Shown piece by piece: positions 32,949 to 42,839 of a DNA stretch of 64,000 nucleotides; the first letter of the stretch is position 1, and each line of letters opens with the position of its first letter. The DNA is from Chelydra serpentina (Eukaryota; Chordata; Testudines; Chelydridae). The translations under genes were made by a program, and so were the position numbers. Location: contig JBAIAC010000020.1 of the NCBI GenBank assembly GCA_037349315.1, positions 2,170,001 through 2,234,000 on the forward strand, read 5' to 3'. The notes under the pieces were generated by a model, which searched no databases, was not told the origin of the DNA, and was given only the letters and a program-made list of their open reading frames with translations.

Positions 32949-33494
32949 GTGCTTCTAGAGGACCTGAAGGCCCTGGACAGCATTGCATCAAGCAGCGAAG
33001 ATGAACCGGGCCCGCCTTGTTTTTGCTCAACGCCACTACAAATTGTTGAAGAGGACTCTAAGGATGACGGCTATGAGGAGTTTAGGAGGAGGCTTGGCAT
33101 GGAACTCACTGAGCCAGTGCCACGTTGTGAGCGTAAAAAAGTTATGCGTACTATTGTACGCGTTGCTGTTTATGCTGTTCTTAATCACTGTTTTAGGGAA
33201 AAACTTTTTGAAGATTGTGAGGGCTATGTCATAGACGCACCAGGCCAATGGCACCATGACTGTGTGACTTGGACTTCAATGGATATAAACTGCAAGCTCC
33301 GGGGACTGTGTGCTGACCTGTGTTTGGAAAGCTTATTAAACATTGTCATTGCCATAGGTTATGCTATGCAATGTCTGTGCCTAACCCAAGAACATTTAGC
33401 GCAAGGGATGACCTTGATAAATGCTGTGCAATTCAGTGGAGACCCTGACCGTGTTTTAAAGAAAATGACCAAACCGGAAGATGCCTGCTTATAG
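32949..33494 (+). CDS. unrecognised Cys-rich ORF of the viral segment
   Basis: The open frame has no ATG until 33099, so either a spliced upstream exon or the internal start would be used. It begins with an acidic serine stretch (SSSEDEPG) and carries a basic patch (CERKKVMR). It then has a central Cys/His-rich part that includes PGQWHHDCVTW, INCKLRGLCADLCLESL and YAMQCLCL, and ends TKPEDACL. The Cys/His spacing would suit a metal-binding fold. It shares a poly(A) signal at 33754 with the preceding ORF. No family was recognised. Small regulatory proteins of DNA viruses are a loose structural analogy only. Confidence 0.6.
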   Translation: MLLEDLKALDSIASSSEDEPGPPCFCSTPLQIVEEDSKDDGYEEFRRRLGMELTEPVPRCERKKVMRTIVRVAVYAVLNHCFREKLFEDCEGYVIDAPGQWHHDCVTWTSMDINCKLRGLCADLCLESLLNIVIAIGYAMQCLCLTQEHLAQGMTLINAVQFSGDPDRVLKKMTKPEDACL

Positions 33495-33753
33495 CGTTAT
33501 ATTGACCATCTGGTCCCCACAAAAAGTTACAGAACCCTGCTTAAGAAAAAGACTATTTGTAAGAAATCTAAAAAGATAAAGTTAGAAAATGGTGAGGGGA
33601 CAAACATGCGATATAAAACTTGGTAGCTGTACATTTAAAAAAAAATCAATTGAAAAGGACTTTGTGACTATCTGTATTTTTGTTTGAAGGTTTCTGTGAG
33701 CTAAAAGTTTTAATGAAGCATCTTGGTTTGTTTAAGGAGCTGTATGTTTTTTA

Positions 33754-33759
33754 AATAAA
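33754..33759 (+). terminator. poly(A) signal of the early-type unit
   Basis: AATAAA lies 260 nt after the 33,494 stop and is followed by a GTTTGTGAG/TTTTGTGTC G/T-rich stretch. It would end a transcript covering both early-type ORFs. Confidence 0.65.
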
Positions 33760-33779
33760 AAACTAAATTGTTTGTGAGA

Positions 33780-34255
33780 GCCTAGCTTTTGTGTCTTTTG
33801 TGTAAGAGAGACCCATTTACAGCAAAAAGCTGAAATGTATGATGTGGGAGGGGGAAAAATCCTAAAAATGTGCTTACAATAAAACAAACAGGGGTGGTTC
33901 AGACATGTGCTTAAACTGAATAGGTTTAACCACACACACCCCTCACTGAATAGCCAAGGTAACTGTGCTTAAAAAATAAACTCCAAGACATGTATTGATA
34001 TCTGCAAAAGGGGCCACCCCACTTGGAAATGGGTACAGTTACATTAAGAATTGATGATTTACTGTTTAATACTGTAAGAAGGCCCTACAAAAAAAGTGTG
34101 TTTTAACAAAAAGAAAAAAAAAATTAGCCAAAAGCAACCCAGTTGTGCAGACAGTTTAATTTCCCCACCCCAGATCACAAAAGGGAATAGAACTATGGTG
34201 ATTAAATTAACCTGCTAGCTACTCTTTTGAAGCCTGTTTGAAACAATGGGTTAGG
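33780..34255. other. spacer between two viral-type units, no ORF
   Basis: A-rich spacer without open frames. It probably separates the first transcription unit from the next TATA box. Confidence 0.45.
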
Positions 34256-34259
34256 ATGG

Positions 34260-34266
34260 TATAAAA
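34260..34266 (+). promoter_or_regulatory. TATA box of the polymerase-like unit
   Basis: TATAAAA lies about 30 nt before the start of a probable non-coding first exon that ends at a donor (AGAAGAG/GTAAGC, exon end 34337). The next exon begins at 34437. Confidence 0.6.
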
Positions 34267-34436
34267 GTCTTAGGTATTTTTGCAGACTCTCCTTTTCAAC
34301 AGAAAGTTCAAGAAGTACTGCTGGGGCACAAGAAGAGGTAAGCACCCTGTTTTTAAGTTTGAAAATATATATTATATAATATTACTTTTTGGCCCATGCT
34401 GTTTTAGTAAAATAATGGTGCCTATCTTTATTGCAG

Positions 34437-34567
34437 TGTGATCTGTTTAGCATGGAACCAGTAACTTTAAGCTGCATTTTACCACCTGGCCAAGGTAAAA
34501 ACCATTTTTAACTAATCCAAAGGCCCAAGCCCACATTTGACTTTTTAATGCATGTGGAGCTGCTGCC

Positions 34568-34601
<34 letters not shown>

Positions 34602-35149
34602 CGAGGGGGGGTTGTGCAAGACATAGGTGTGTGTTTTTAAAATATTTGGTTGCAAACTGTTTATTTTAAACTAACAGAGGTTTTTTTTTTACTGTGCAAA
34701 ATGTGGTGTTTTTTAAAAGGGGGTTGTTTATAGGGGTTTGATGCTTTTTAGTTTGTTCTTTAACCTGAAGGTCCAAACACACATGGAGGAAAACAGAGCA
34801 ACCATGTGCCAGCAGCCCTTTATCCTGTGATAGAAGGTAACTTTCTGCAAGTGGCTTTTAAATGCATGTGGGTTTATTGAAAAGTATTTGTTTGCAAACT
34901 GTTTCAAACTAACAAGGTTTTCTGTGCAAAATGTGTTTTAAAATGGATTTTAAAAGCAGTTTGGTTTTTATTCTGCAAAATGAGATGTATTTCTACATGT
35001 GTTTTATTATATTGTTGTTTGCTCCACAGTACGGTCCAAACATGAGAGATCCTTAGACATTAGCGTAAACAAACTCAAAAGAAAAAGGAAAGGGACAGCT
35101 GAAAAGGAAAATTCGCCAGCATCAGTGGCTGATGGATGGATGAAGCCCA
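34437..35149 (+). CDS. three small leader exons of the polymerase-like gene
   Basis: Three exons sit between canonical sites: 34437-34494 (ATG at 34452, encoding MEPVTLSCILPPGQ), 34771-34836 and 35030-35149. Each ends after the first base of a codon. The next acceptor at 35281 continues in the same phase into the long frame that follows. The third exon is very basic (KLKRKRKGTAEKE), suggesting a nuclear localisation signal. All lie downstream of the TATA box. The splice sites are seen in sequence. That they belong to one transcript is inference. Confidence 0.55.
34575..34612. repeat. (TG)n(AG)n microsatellite
   Basis: TGTGTGTG followed by AGAGAGAG within an intron of the viral-type unit. Confidence 0.85.
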
Positions 35150-35281
35150 GTAAATATATTTTGCTTATTGGTTTTGGTTGTTTTATGAGGCTTTGTATTT
35201 TAAGTAAATACATAGGTGGGGGTGAGAGAGCTGGCAAAGTTCATTTTTGTAAAATGATTTTTTTCCCCCTCTCCTAATTAG

Positions 35282-37275
35282 GCATGTGCAGCTCTCCTGA
35301 CAATGCTGTAGTCAGAGCTACAAAGACACCTCCACCAGAACCGCCAAAGAACCAGGAATCTGCTTTGAGACCTTTAACAACGCTAACGCAAAACAGCACA
35401 AGAGTGCAAATGAAGCATCCGGGCAGTCCAAACCTCATATAAGTCAAACCCAAGGACAAAACAAAAGACTCTGGTAAAAAACCATGCAACCACAACTCCA
35501 GTTCCTCAGTGGCCACCACCACACTAAGCCCTGAGGAAACTGTGAGCGAAAATGCCCACATTCACAAACCCAGAGCACGCACTCTAGGGGTTCGGCATGT
35601 GCGCAAACCCAGAGCAGGCGCTCTATGGGCTGCATATAAAAAACCACGGACAAAAAGCTTCTGCAATACTGAGGTATTGCAACCACATAACCACAACTCC
35701 AGTTCCTCAGCGGCCACCACCACACCAAGCCCTGAGGAAACTGTGAGCGAAAATGCCCACATTCACAAACCCGGAGCAGGTGCTCTAGGGGTTGTGAATA
35801 AAAAACCAAGGACTGACAAACCATTCTCCCAAAACCATAAGCTTGTGACAGCTCCCCCATATTCTAGTGTATGGGAAGAGTTTGATGCTTCATTCAAAAA
35901 ACTGATGGATGCTGTATCCTTGGGGAGTCTAAAAGAATGGCATTCTAAAAAGATTTGGGAAAAATATGATGCTTTGTTCAGAACAAGGCTGAACTCTGTA
36001 TCCTCAGGGGGTCTAAAAGACAGTAGGGCTGAAAAGGGTGGCTCTGAGCAGGCGTGACTAGTCGTGGAAAGGGGCCTGGGTAAAAGGGGCACCCTCAAGG
36101 GTACACATCAGCTCATCTGTAAACAAAAATGGGGACAACGCTTGAGGGATAAACAGGTGGCTGCCAAAAAGTTCCAGGCCAGGGTCGTTGTAAACATTTT
36201 AAAAAGGGCTAAAGAGGCAATGAGGAAAAAAAACCAAAAAGAGATGCCCCCTACTGGAGGCTCTCAAACTGACTTGTCTGAAAATGGGAAGGTGGAACCC
36301 GACTCTTGCGCAGAGTCTGGCTTAGCAAATTCCCCAGAGGGCTCTCTAGATGGGCCCCGTTCTACTCTCAATGACCCTCATGGAGGCGCCTCAGAGTCTG
36401 ACTCTCAAATAGCATCTGATGTAGAAGATGCCGCTAATGGCGCCATAGAGGAAGCCCCAAGTAACCCTGAAAATGCAGAGGTGTATATGGAGAGAGTGAG
36501 AAGTTGGCAACGTGAATTACCTAGATTTGGGGGATCGGTGTAGTGTGAGGAATTTCGTTTTGTCAATCTTGATAGAATAAATTCAGCTCAGCAGGTTGTT
36601 GAAGCCATACATAGGGGAATACAGTTAGTGCTTGATGACGTTAATGGTAGGGTAGGCCCTGATGATTATGTTCAGTTACGTTTAGAGAGCCGTAATTTAA
36701 CTAACCCTTTGTTTTCGGTCAGAAGAACTAGGGATGAGTTATCTGCTGAGGATTTCTTAAATCAGACCTCAAAGCTGCTACAGAGCAATAGAGAGTTGCA
36801 TGTCAATGGGACATTGCGCCTTGTTGTGACAGTTGTAAGAAACAAGGGTGGGGGCGCTCGTAGAGTTTTAAATTTGATCCTTAGTAGTCAAATTATTCAT
36901 AAAAAGAGACAATGTTTAGTAGACCTGACTTACACCGGTACCAATCTGTGTTTTACGGGTGGGCTCTTGGCCGTCATGTCTGACCGTAAACCTATGGACA
37001 TGGAATTGTTAGCAGAGGCAAGAAAGTTTCATGAGAAACTGGGGTGGTCAGATCAAAAAAAGATTTTGCTCAGTGACGTAGCAAAGTTTGAACAACATTT
37101 AGCAGTTAACATACAGGTGGTGCTGTATAAGGCGAAAGGTGGCTGGGGCTTTTTTAAAACGGGGGAGGGGCTGGTGTACCTCAAGACTTATTTTATCCTG
37201 TTGCACAATGAGCAATGCTATGGGGTTCTGGATGTAAAAAAGTTGTTCGTCGCGAAAAATTATTGTGAGTTTTTG
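35282..37275 (+). pseudogene. Polinton/adintovirus-like pPolB N-terminal region, decayed
   Basis: One continuous frame is interrupted by three stops: TAA at 35440, TGA at 36055 and TAG at 36541. The first third contains an in-frame 201-bp direct repeat (from about 35500 and 35701, PEETVSENAHIHKP). A 27-residue repeat follows (W-E-x-[FY]-D-A-x-F ... S-x-G-x-L-K). A Lys/Arg-rich and then acidic linker comes next. From about 36580 the frame reads DDYVQLRLESRNLTNPLF, KLLQSNRELHVNGTLRL, RQCLVDLTYTGTNLCF and YFILLHNEQCYGVLDVKKLF, ending in YCEF. The order and character of these blocks match the region before the exonuclease domain of protein-primed DNA polymerase B in Polinton/Maverick and adintovirus elements, and more distantly adenovirus. 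The exonuclease and polymerase domains are absent because paralogous block B2 begins at about 37278. Confidence 0.62.
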
Positions 37276-37576
37276 AATGCAAATTGCTTTAGTTTTTACT
37301 CTTGTATTTGGTTAATAAATAACTACATAAATGTGTAAACTGAAAGTACAAACTTCAACTGCATGGAAAAATATCCGTGAAGACTGAAATATTTCTCAAA
37401 GCCACAATCCATGTACAGCACGTAGCAGTGCATAGGACCCTGCTATGCAGGTAAGAAATCAGTTTAGCAAAAACTGATCATAGAGAAAGAGATTATTGTG
37501 CGTCTAGCTGCCTAATTTAATTGGGAAATTACAGTCAGATTCTTGGTCTGAAACAACATGGAGGATAATTGACTAC

Positions 37577-37742
37577 CATAGAATCATATAATATCAGGGT
37601 TGGAAGGGACCTTAGGAAGTCATCTAGTCATTGCTCAAAGCAGGACCAATCCCCAATTTTTGCCCCAGATCCCCAAATGGCCCCCTCAAGGATTGAATTC
37701 ACAACCATGGGTTTAGCACGCCAATGCTCAAACCACTGAGCA
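37577..37742 (-). mobile_element. Cry I-type SINE with CR1 tail
   Basis: On the minus strand the tRNA-type head (GCTCAGTGGTTTGAGCAT...) is followed by GGGGGCCATTTGGGGATCTG and a CR1 3' end (CCAACCCTGATATTATATGA). The first bases of the tRNA head are missing. Absent from block B1. Confidence 0.85.
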
Positions 37743-38427
37743 TACTTTGAACAGTTTTATGTTTACACGCCACAGAATTTAAGGCATTCCTCTCTACTGG
37801 AGAGGTTTAAGCAGGGTGGTTAGAAGGAAGTTATTTCAAGGCAAGGGAATTTTTGACAATCTTTTACACTTAATGGAATGGGCTTATTAATTTAATTGTC
37901 ATTTTGTTGCTCAAAACATGTCAAAAGGTATCCAGCCTCTATCCTTTCGGAGAAATGGATTTGAAGGATGAGACAGAGATATGTTCCACCTTCTTTACAA
38001 TTTGAGGCCAGATCCTCAGTTGGTGTAAACTGATGGGGCCCCATTGATCCAAGTTAAGGATCTGACCCATGTAATGTTACTACATTTTCTAAACAACTAT
38101 GGTTTGCTTTGTTCAGCACCTGGGCAGAACTCTGAACCTCTGTAACAAACTTGATTTGGACATCCTTTATGAGTAACAAACAGAGAGGTCAGTCAATAGC
38201 AATAAGGATTACAGCATTGCTTGCTAATGTATTGCTCTTTCTTGTACAGCAATAACATTGAAACCTATTGTGCTTGCCTTTTAAGGGCCTGGGAGAATCT
38301 CATAATACCTGACCCAGCATGTTGCCTTTTGAGAAGTTTGTTGACATATTGGTGTTTTGAATGTCTTCCCAGCAATGGATTCCTTATTCCCATGGATGAC
38401 AGCTATCCAGATACTGACTTTTCTACA

Positions 38428-38904
38428 AAACGAAAATAAGAAAGAAAAACTTGTAGCACCTTAGAGACTAACAAATTTATTTCAGCATAAGCTTTCGTGG
38501 GTTAATACTCACTTCATCGGATGCATGGAATGAAACACACTGCAGACAGACATTTATACAGTCAGAGAAACATAAGGTCCAGGTGTATAGACCAATCTTA
38601 AGAGGCTAATTAGTTGAGAGGAAACATGACAGCAGGGGAAGAAAAAGCTTTTGAAGTGATAAACAAGATGGTCACACAGGTGTGAATGAGGATCGTTAAC
38701 TTAAGGGAAATAGATTCAATTAACATAATGGCCGAGCCATTCCAAATCTCGATTTAATCCAGAGGCAACGCAATCTAGTTTGCATATCAATTCGAGTTCA
38801 ATAGTTTCTCTTTGAAGTCTGCTTTTGGAGTTAATCTGTCGCAACACTGCTATCCTCAAATCTGTCACTGAGTGATCAGGGAGGTTGAAGTGTTCACCTA
38901 CTGG
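38428..38904 (-). mobile_element. Penelope-like element, 3' part
   Basis: On the minus strand a decayed frame contains VGEHFNLPDHSVTDLRIAVL, which resembles the conserved part around the GIY-YIG endonuclease of Penelope/Neptune-type elements. It runs to the high-copy terminal sequence CTAAGGTGCTACAAGTTTTT. TTTTCTACA flanks both sides (38419-38427 and 38905-38913). Block B1 has the uninterrupted site near 25323. Confidence 0.78.
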
Positions 38905-38944
38905 TTTTCTACAGACACCCTTCTTGATAAGAGGTAAACAAAGT

Positions 38945-41398
38945 TCATAGAATCATAGAATCATAGAATCTCAGGGTTGGAAGGGACCTCAGGAGGTCAT
39001 CTAGTCCAACCCCCTGCTCAAAGCAGGACCAACCCCAACTAGATCATCCCAGCCAGGGCTTTGTCAAGCCTGACCTTAAAAACCTCTAAGGAAGGAGATT
39101 CCACCACCTCCCTAGGTAACCATTCCAGTGCTTCACCACCCTACTTGTGAAAAAGCTTTTCCTAATATCCAACCTAAATCTCCCCCTCTGCAACTTGAGA
39201 CCATTACTCCTTGTTCTGTCATCTTCTACCACTGAGAACAGTCTAGATCCATCCTCTTTGGAACCCCCTTTTAGGTAGTTGAAAGCAGCTATCAAATCCC
39301 CCCTCACTCTTCTCTTCTGCAGGCTAAACAATCCCAGTTCCCTCAGCCTCTCCTCATAAGTCATGTGCTCCAGCCCCCTAATCATTTTTGTTGCCCTCCG
39401 TTGGACTCTTTCCAATTTATCCACATCCTTTTTGTAGTGTGGGGCCCAAAACTGGACACAGTACTCCAAATGAGGCCTCACCAGTGCTGAATAGAGGGGA
39501 AGAATCACGTCCCTCGATCTGCTGGAAATGCCCCTACTTATACAGCCCAAAATGCCGTTAGCCTTCTTGGCAACAAGGGCACACTGTTGACTCATATTCA
39601 GCTTTTCGTCCACTGTAACCCCTAGGTCCTTTTCTGCAGAACTGCTGCCCAGCCATTCGGTCCCTAGTCTGTAGCAGTGCATGGGATTCTTCCGTCCTAA
39701 GTGCAGGACTCTGCACTTGTCCTTGTTGAACCTCATCAGATTTCTTTTGGCCCAATCCTCTAATTTGTCTAGGTCCCTCTGTATCCTATCCCTACCCTCC
39801 AGCGTATCAACCACTCCTCCCAGTTTAGTGTCATCTGCAAACTTGCTAAGGGTGCAGTCCACACCATCCTCCAGGTCGTTGATGAAGATATTGAACAAAA
39901 CTGGCCCCAGCACCGACCCTTGGGGCACTCCACTTGATACCGGTCATCCGGGACCTCCCCCAATTGCCATGATTTGTCAAAGATAATGGCCAACAGCTCT
40001 GCAATCACATCGGCCAACTCCTTTAGCACCCTCGGATGCAGTGCATCCGGCCCCATGGACATGTGTTCGTTCAGCTTTTCTAAATAGTCCCGAACTACTT
40101 CTTTCTCCACAGAGGGCTGGTCACCTCCTCCCCATACCGTGCTGCGGAGTGCAGCCGCCTGGGAGCTGACCTTGTCTGTGAAGACAGAGGCAAAAAAAGC
40201 ATTGAGTACACTAGCTTTCTCCACATCCTCTGTCACTAGGTTCCCTCCCTCATTCAGCAAGGGGCCCACACTTTCCTCGACTTTCTTCTTGTTGCTCACA
40301 TACCTGAAGAAACCCTTCTTGTTACTCCTAACATCTCCGGCTAGCTGCAACTCCAAGTGTGATTTGGCCTTCCTAATTTCACTCCTGCATGCCTGAACAA
40401 TATTTTTATACTCCTCCCTGGTCATTTGTCCAATCTTCCACTTCTTGTAAGCTGCTTTTTTGTGTTTAAGACGAGCAAGGATTTCACTGTTAAGCCAAGC
40501 TGGTCGCCTGACATATTTACTTTTCTTTCTACACATCGGGATGGTTTGTTCCTTCAACCTCAATAAGGATTCTTTAAAATACAGCCAGCTTTCCTCAACT
40601 CCTTTCCCCCTCATGTTATTCTCCCAGGGGACCTTGCCCATCAGTTCCCTGAGGGAGTCAAGGTCTGCTTTTCTGAAGTCCAGGTTCTGTATTCTACTGT
40701 TCTCCTTTCTTCCTTGTGTCAGGATCCTGAACTCAACCATCTCATGGTCACTGCCTCCCAGGTTCCCATCCACTATTGCTTCCTCTACGATTTCCTCCCT
40801 GTTTGTGAGCAGCAGGTCAAGAAGAGCTTTTCCCCTAGTTGGTTCCTCCAGCACTTGCACCAGGAAATTGTCCCCTACACTTTCCAAAAACTTCCTGGAT
40901 TGTCTGTGGACCGCTGTATTGCTCTCCCAGCAGATGTCGGGGTGATTAAACTCACCCATGAGAACCAGGGCCTGTGATCTAGTAACTTCTGTTAGTTGCT
41001 GGAAGAAAGCCTCGTCCACCTCATCCCCCTTGTCTGGTGGTCTGTAGCAGACTCCCACCACGACATTACCCTTGTTGCTCCCACTTCTCAATTTAATCCA
41101 GAGACTCTCAGGTTTTTCTGCAGTTTCATACTGGAGCTCTGAGCAGTCATACTGCTCTCTTACATACAACGCAACTCCCCCACCTTTTCTGCCCTGCCTA
41201 TCCTTCCTGAACAGTGTATATCCACCCATGACAGTACTCCAATCATGTGAGTTATCCCACCAAGTCTCTGTTATTCCAATTACATCATAATTCCTTGACT
41301 GTTCCAGGACTTCCAGTTCTCCCTGCTTGTTCCCCAGGCTTCTTGCATTTGTGTATAGGCATTTACGATAACCCATGTTATCTATCTTTCATTATAGA
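38945..41398 (-). mobile_element. CR1 LINE, long copy with internal RT deletion
   Basis: Minus-strand copy that begins in the endonuclease ([50 protein letters not shown]) and runs through the RT to the ATTCTATG tail. Relative to the 21.4-23.8 kb copy, about 430 bp are missing at 39943. This removes the fingers and catalytic motif A and shifts the frame. The junction has CCGG microhomology. It could not have mobilised itself. Confidence 0.95.
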
Positions 41399-41591
41399 GG
41401 CAAATGCTGAAATTAGCAATGAGATTCTTGTTGTTTTGCCTCTGAGGTGAAGCTGCCAATAAGGGAAGTGTGAGAGAGGACGGTGTTTTCTTCTTTTTAA
41501 AATCTGCATCAAATGCCCAGAAACACTGTGCTAGTCAGATACTGCATTCGACAAAAGTCACAAACAAAAAACAAATAGGAAATGAAAACAT

Positions 41592-41597
41592 TTTATT
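41592..41597 (-). terminator. poly(A) signal for the minus-strand B30.2 gene
   Basis: AATAAA on the minus strand lies about 130 nt beyond the B30.2 stop codon. Confidence 0.65.
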
Positions 41598-41727
41598 GCA
41601 AAACATGTAATGAAGACAGCATGACAAGGTACATTAAAAAACCCCCAGCTTTTTTACATTAAAATACATTCATAAAAACCTTGATTTCGGTTACATCAGT
41701 ATAAAATCAGCATCACTGATGTTACAT

Positions 41728-42254
41728 TTATTCCTCTTTAATTGAACAAATTCTCATTGTTGTTTCTTTGTGTGAATTTTTAAAGAATGGATAAACCTCT
41801 CCTGAGAATGAACAATTGTTAAATGTGAACAACACAGACATGTCAGTTACATTAAAAAAAGTCACCAATCTGTCTTTGTAACAAAGGTAAATTCCAATTT
41901 TCTTGGGCTTTTTCTGCACCATGACCTGGGTCCATGGATCTGTTTTTGCCCAGTAATCTCTCCCATTCAGACCCAGAGCCCAGAAACCCTCTTTAGGGGA
42001 CAGGGAAAGTTTTCCTTTTCTGTGTGTTGATTTTCTGGCCACTCCCAGGTCCCAGTCAGTGCTGCTCGTGACATCCACCTCCCAGTAGTGCTTTCCATCA
42101 GAGAATCCTTCAGAGCCCAACACACAGATGGTCGAATCGAACCTCTCTGGATTTGGTGGAACTTGTTGAGGTTGGGCTTCATGTGTAAAACTCATCTTAT
42201 TGTCAGCAACAGAGAGGATGAGATGGGCAGTGTCTGCATCAAGTGTGATGTTAT
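41728..42254 (-). CDS. B30.2 (PRY-SPRY) terminal exon, TRIM/BTN-type gene
   Basis: On the minus strand the acceptor CTCTTCCTGTAG leads into NITLDADTAHLILSVADN (PRY). CVLGSEGFSDGKHYWEVDV (WEV motif), DWDLGVARKS, LSPKEGFWALGL and KPKKIGIYLCYKDRLVTFFN follow, ending ICSIKEE and a stop. This is a complete B30.2 domain without frameshifts. The VLGSEGF.(D/S)G.HYWEV and RK(S/G)K(L/I).LSP wording is closer to TRIM/A33-type SPRY genes than to the BTN-like exon at 16985. Upstream exons would lie at higher coordinates, but a multiply interrupted retrovirus starts about 500 bp away. The gene is either a long-intron gene or a truncated remnant. The ATG at 42351 in the same frame is intronic. Confidence 0.85.
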
Positions 42255-42754
42255 CTACAGGAAGAGAGTTTTCTTTCTGAGAACCACTCCTATTATGCCA
42301 GTATAAACTGGAATAGGAGGGAAATATACACTTTGAGCCTTCGCCTGCCACCTCTCCTCATGCAAGGGAGAGGACTGCAGGACTTGACCCATGCTGCACT
42401 ATTGCCAATTCAATGTTGTATTGAACTATTTTGGAAATGAGACTTGCTTGGTATTTACACAAAAATAAAAGTGACCCTGATCTGTTTATCACATTAGTGC
42501 TCAAACTGGGCGAGATTCTGAGCTCAGTTACACAAGTGTGAATCCAGAGGAATTTCACTTAAACTAATGGCCAGCAAAGTGCACCATTACCAATATAATT
42601 GAGAGCTGAATCTCATTATGGGATGTTTTGTGTGTAAAGAATGGCAAAACTCTTTCCTATAACAGCTAACTATGATGAGAAGTTCATCATGAAACACAGA
42701 ACTGGATTACTGAGAACTCAAACACTGGTCATGTCAACATACCCCTATTACTAC

Positions 42755-42839
42755 TGTGGAAACAAGGGTTAAAGGATTAGACTATAGGCCCTTCAGTTAT
42801 GTCAAGACAGAGCATAGTCAAGCTAACTCTGACGTCTCA
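42755..42839 (+). repeat. ERV 5' LTR, first piece (U3 start)
   Basis: Begins TGTGGAAACAAGGGTTAAAG and is cut by a MITE whose TCA target duplication lies at 42837-42839 and 43126-43128. LTR sequence resumes after 43125 and again after 48187. Confidence 0.75.

Larger units (their letters stand above)
37278..38945. repeat. paralogous block B2 (copy of 24325-25345)
   Basis: Aligns with B1 but contains a Cry I SINE and a Penelope-like insertion. It abuts the truncated viral polymerase frame on the left and a CR1 on the right. Confidence 0.8.

Noticed and set aside
32857..32959. Intron joining the two early-type viral ORFs
   Set aside because: CAG/GTAAAT and TTCTAG/AG look good individually, but the phases do not match and the join would meet a stop at once. 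Kept as separate ORFs.
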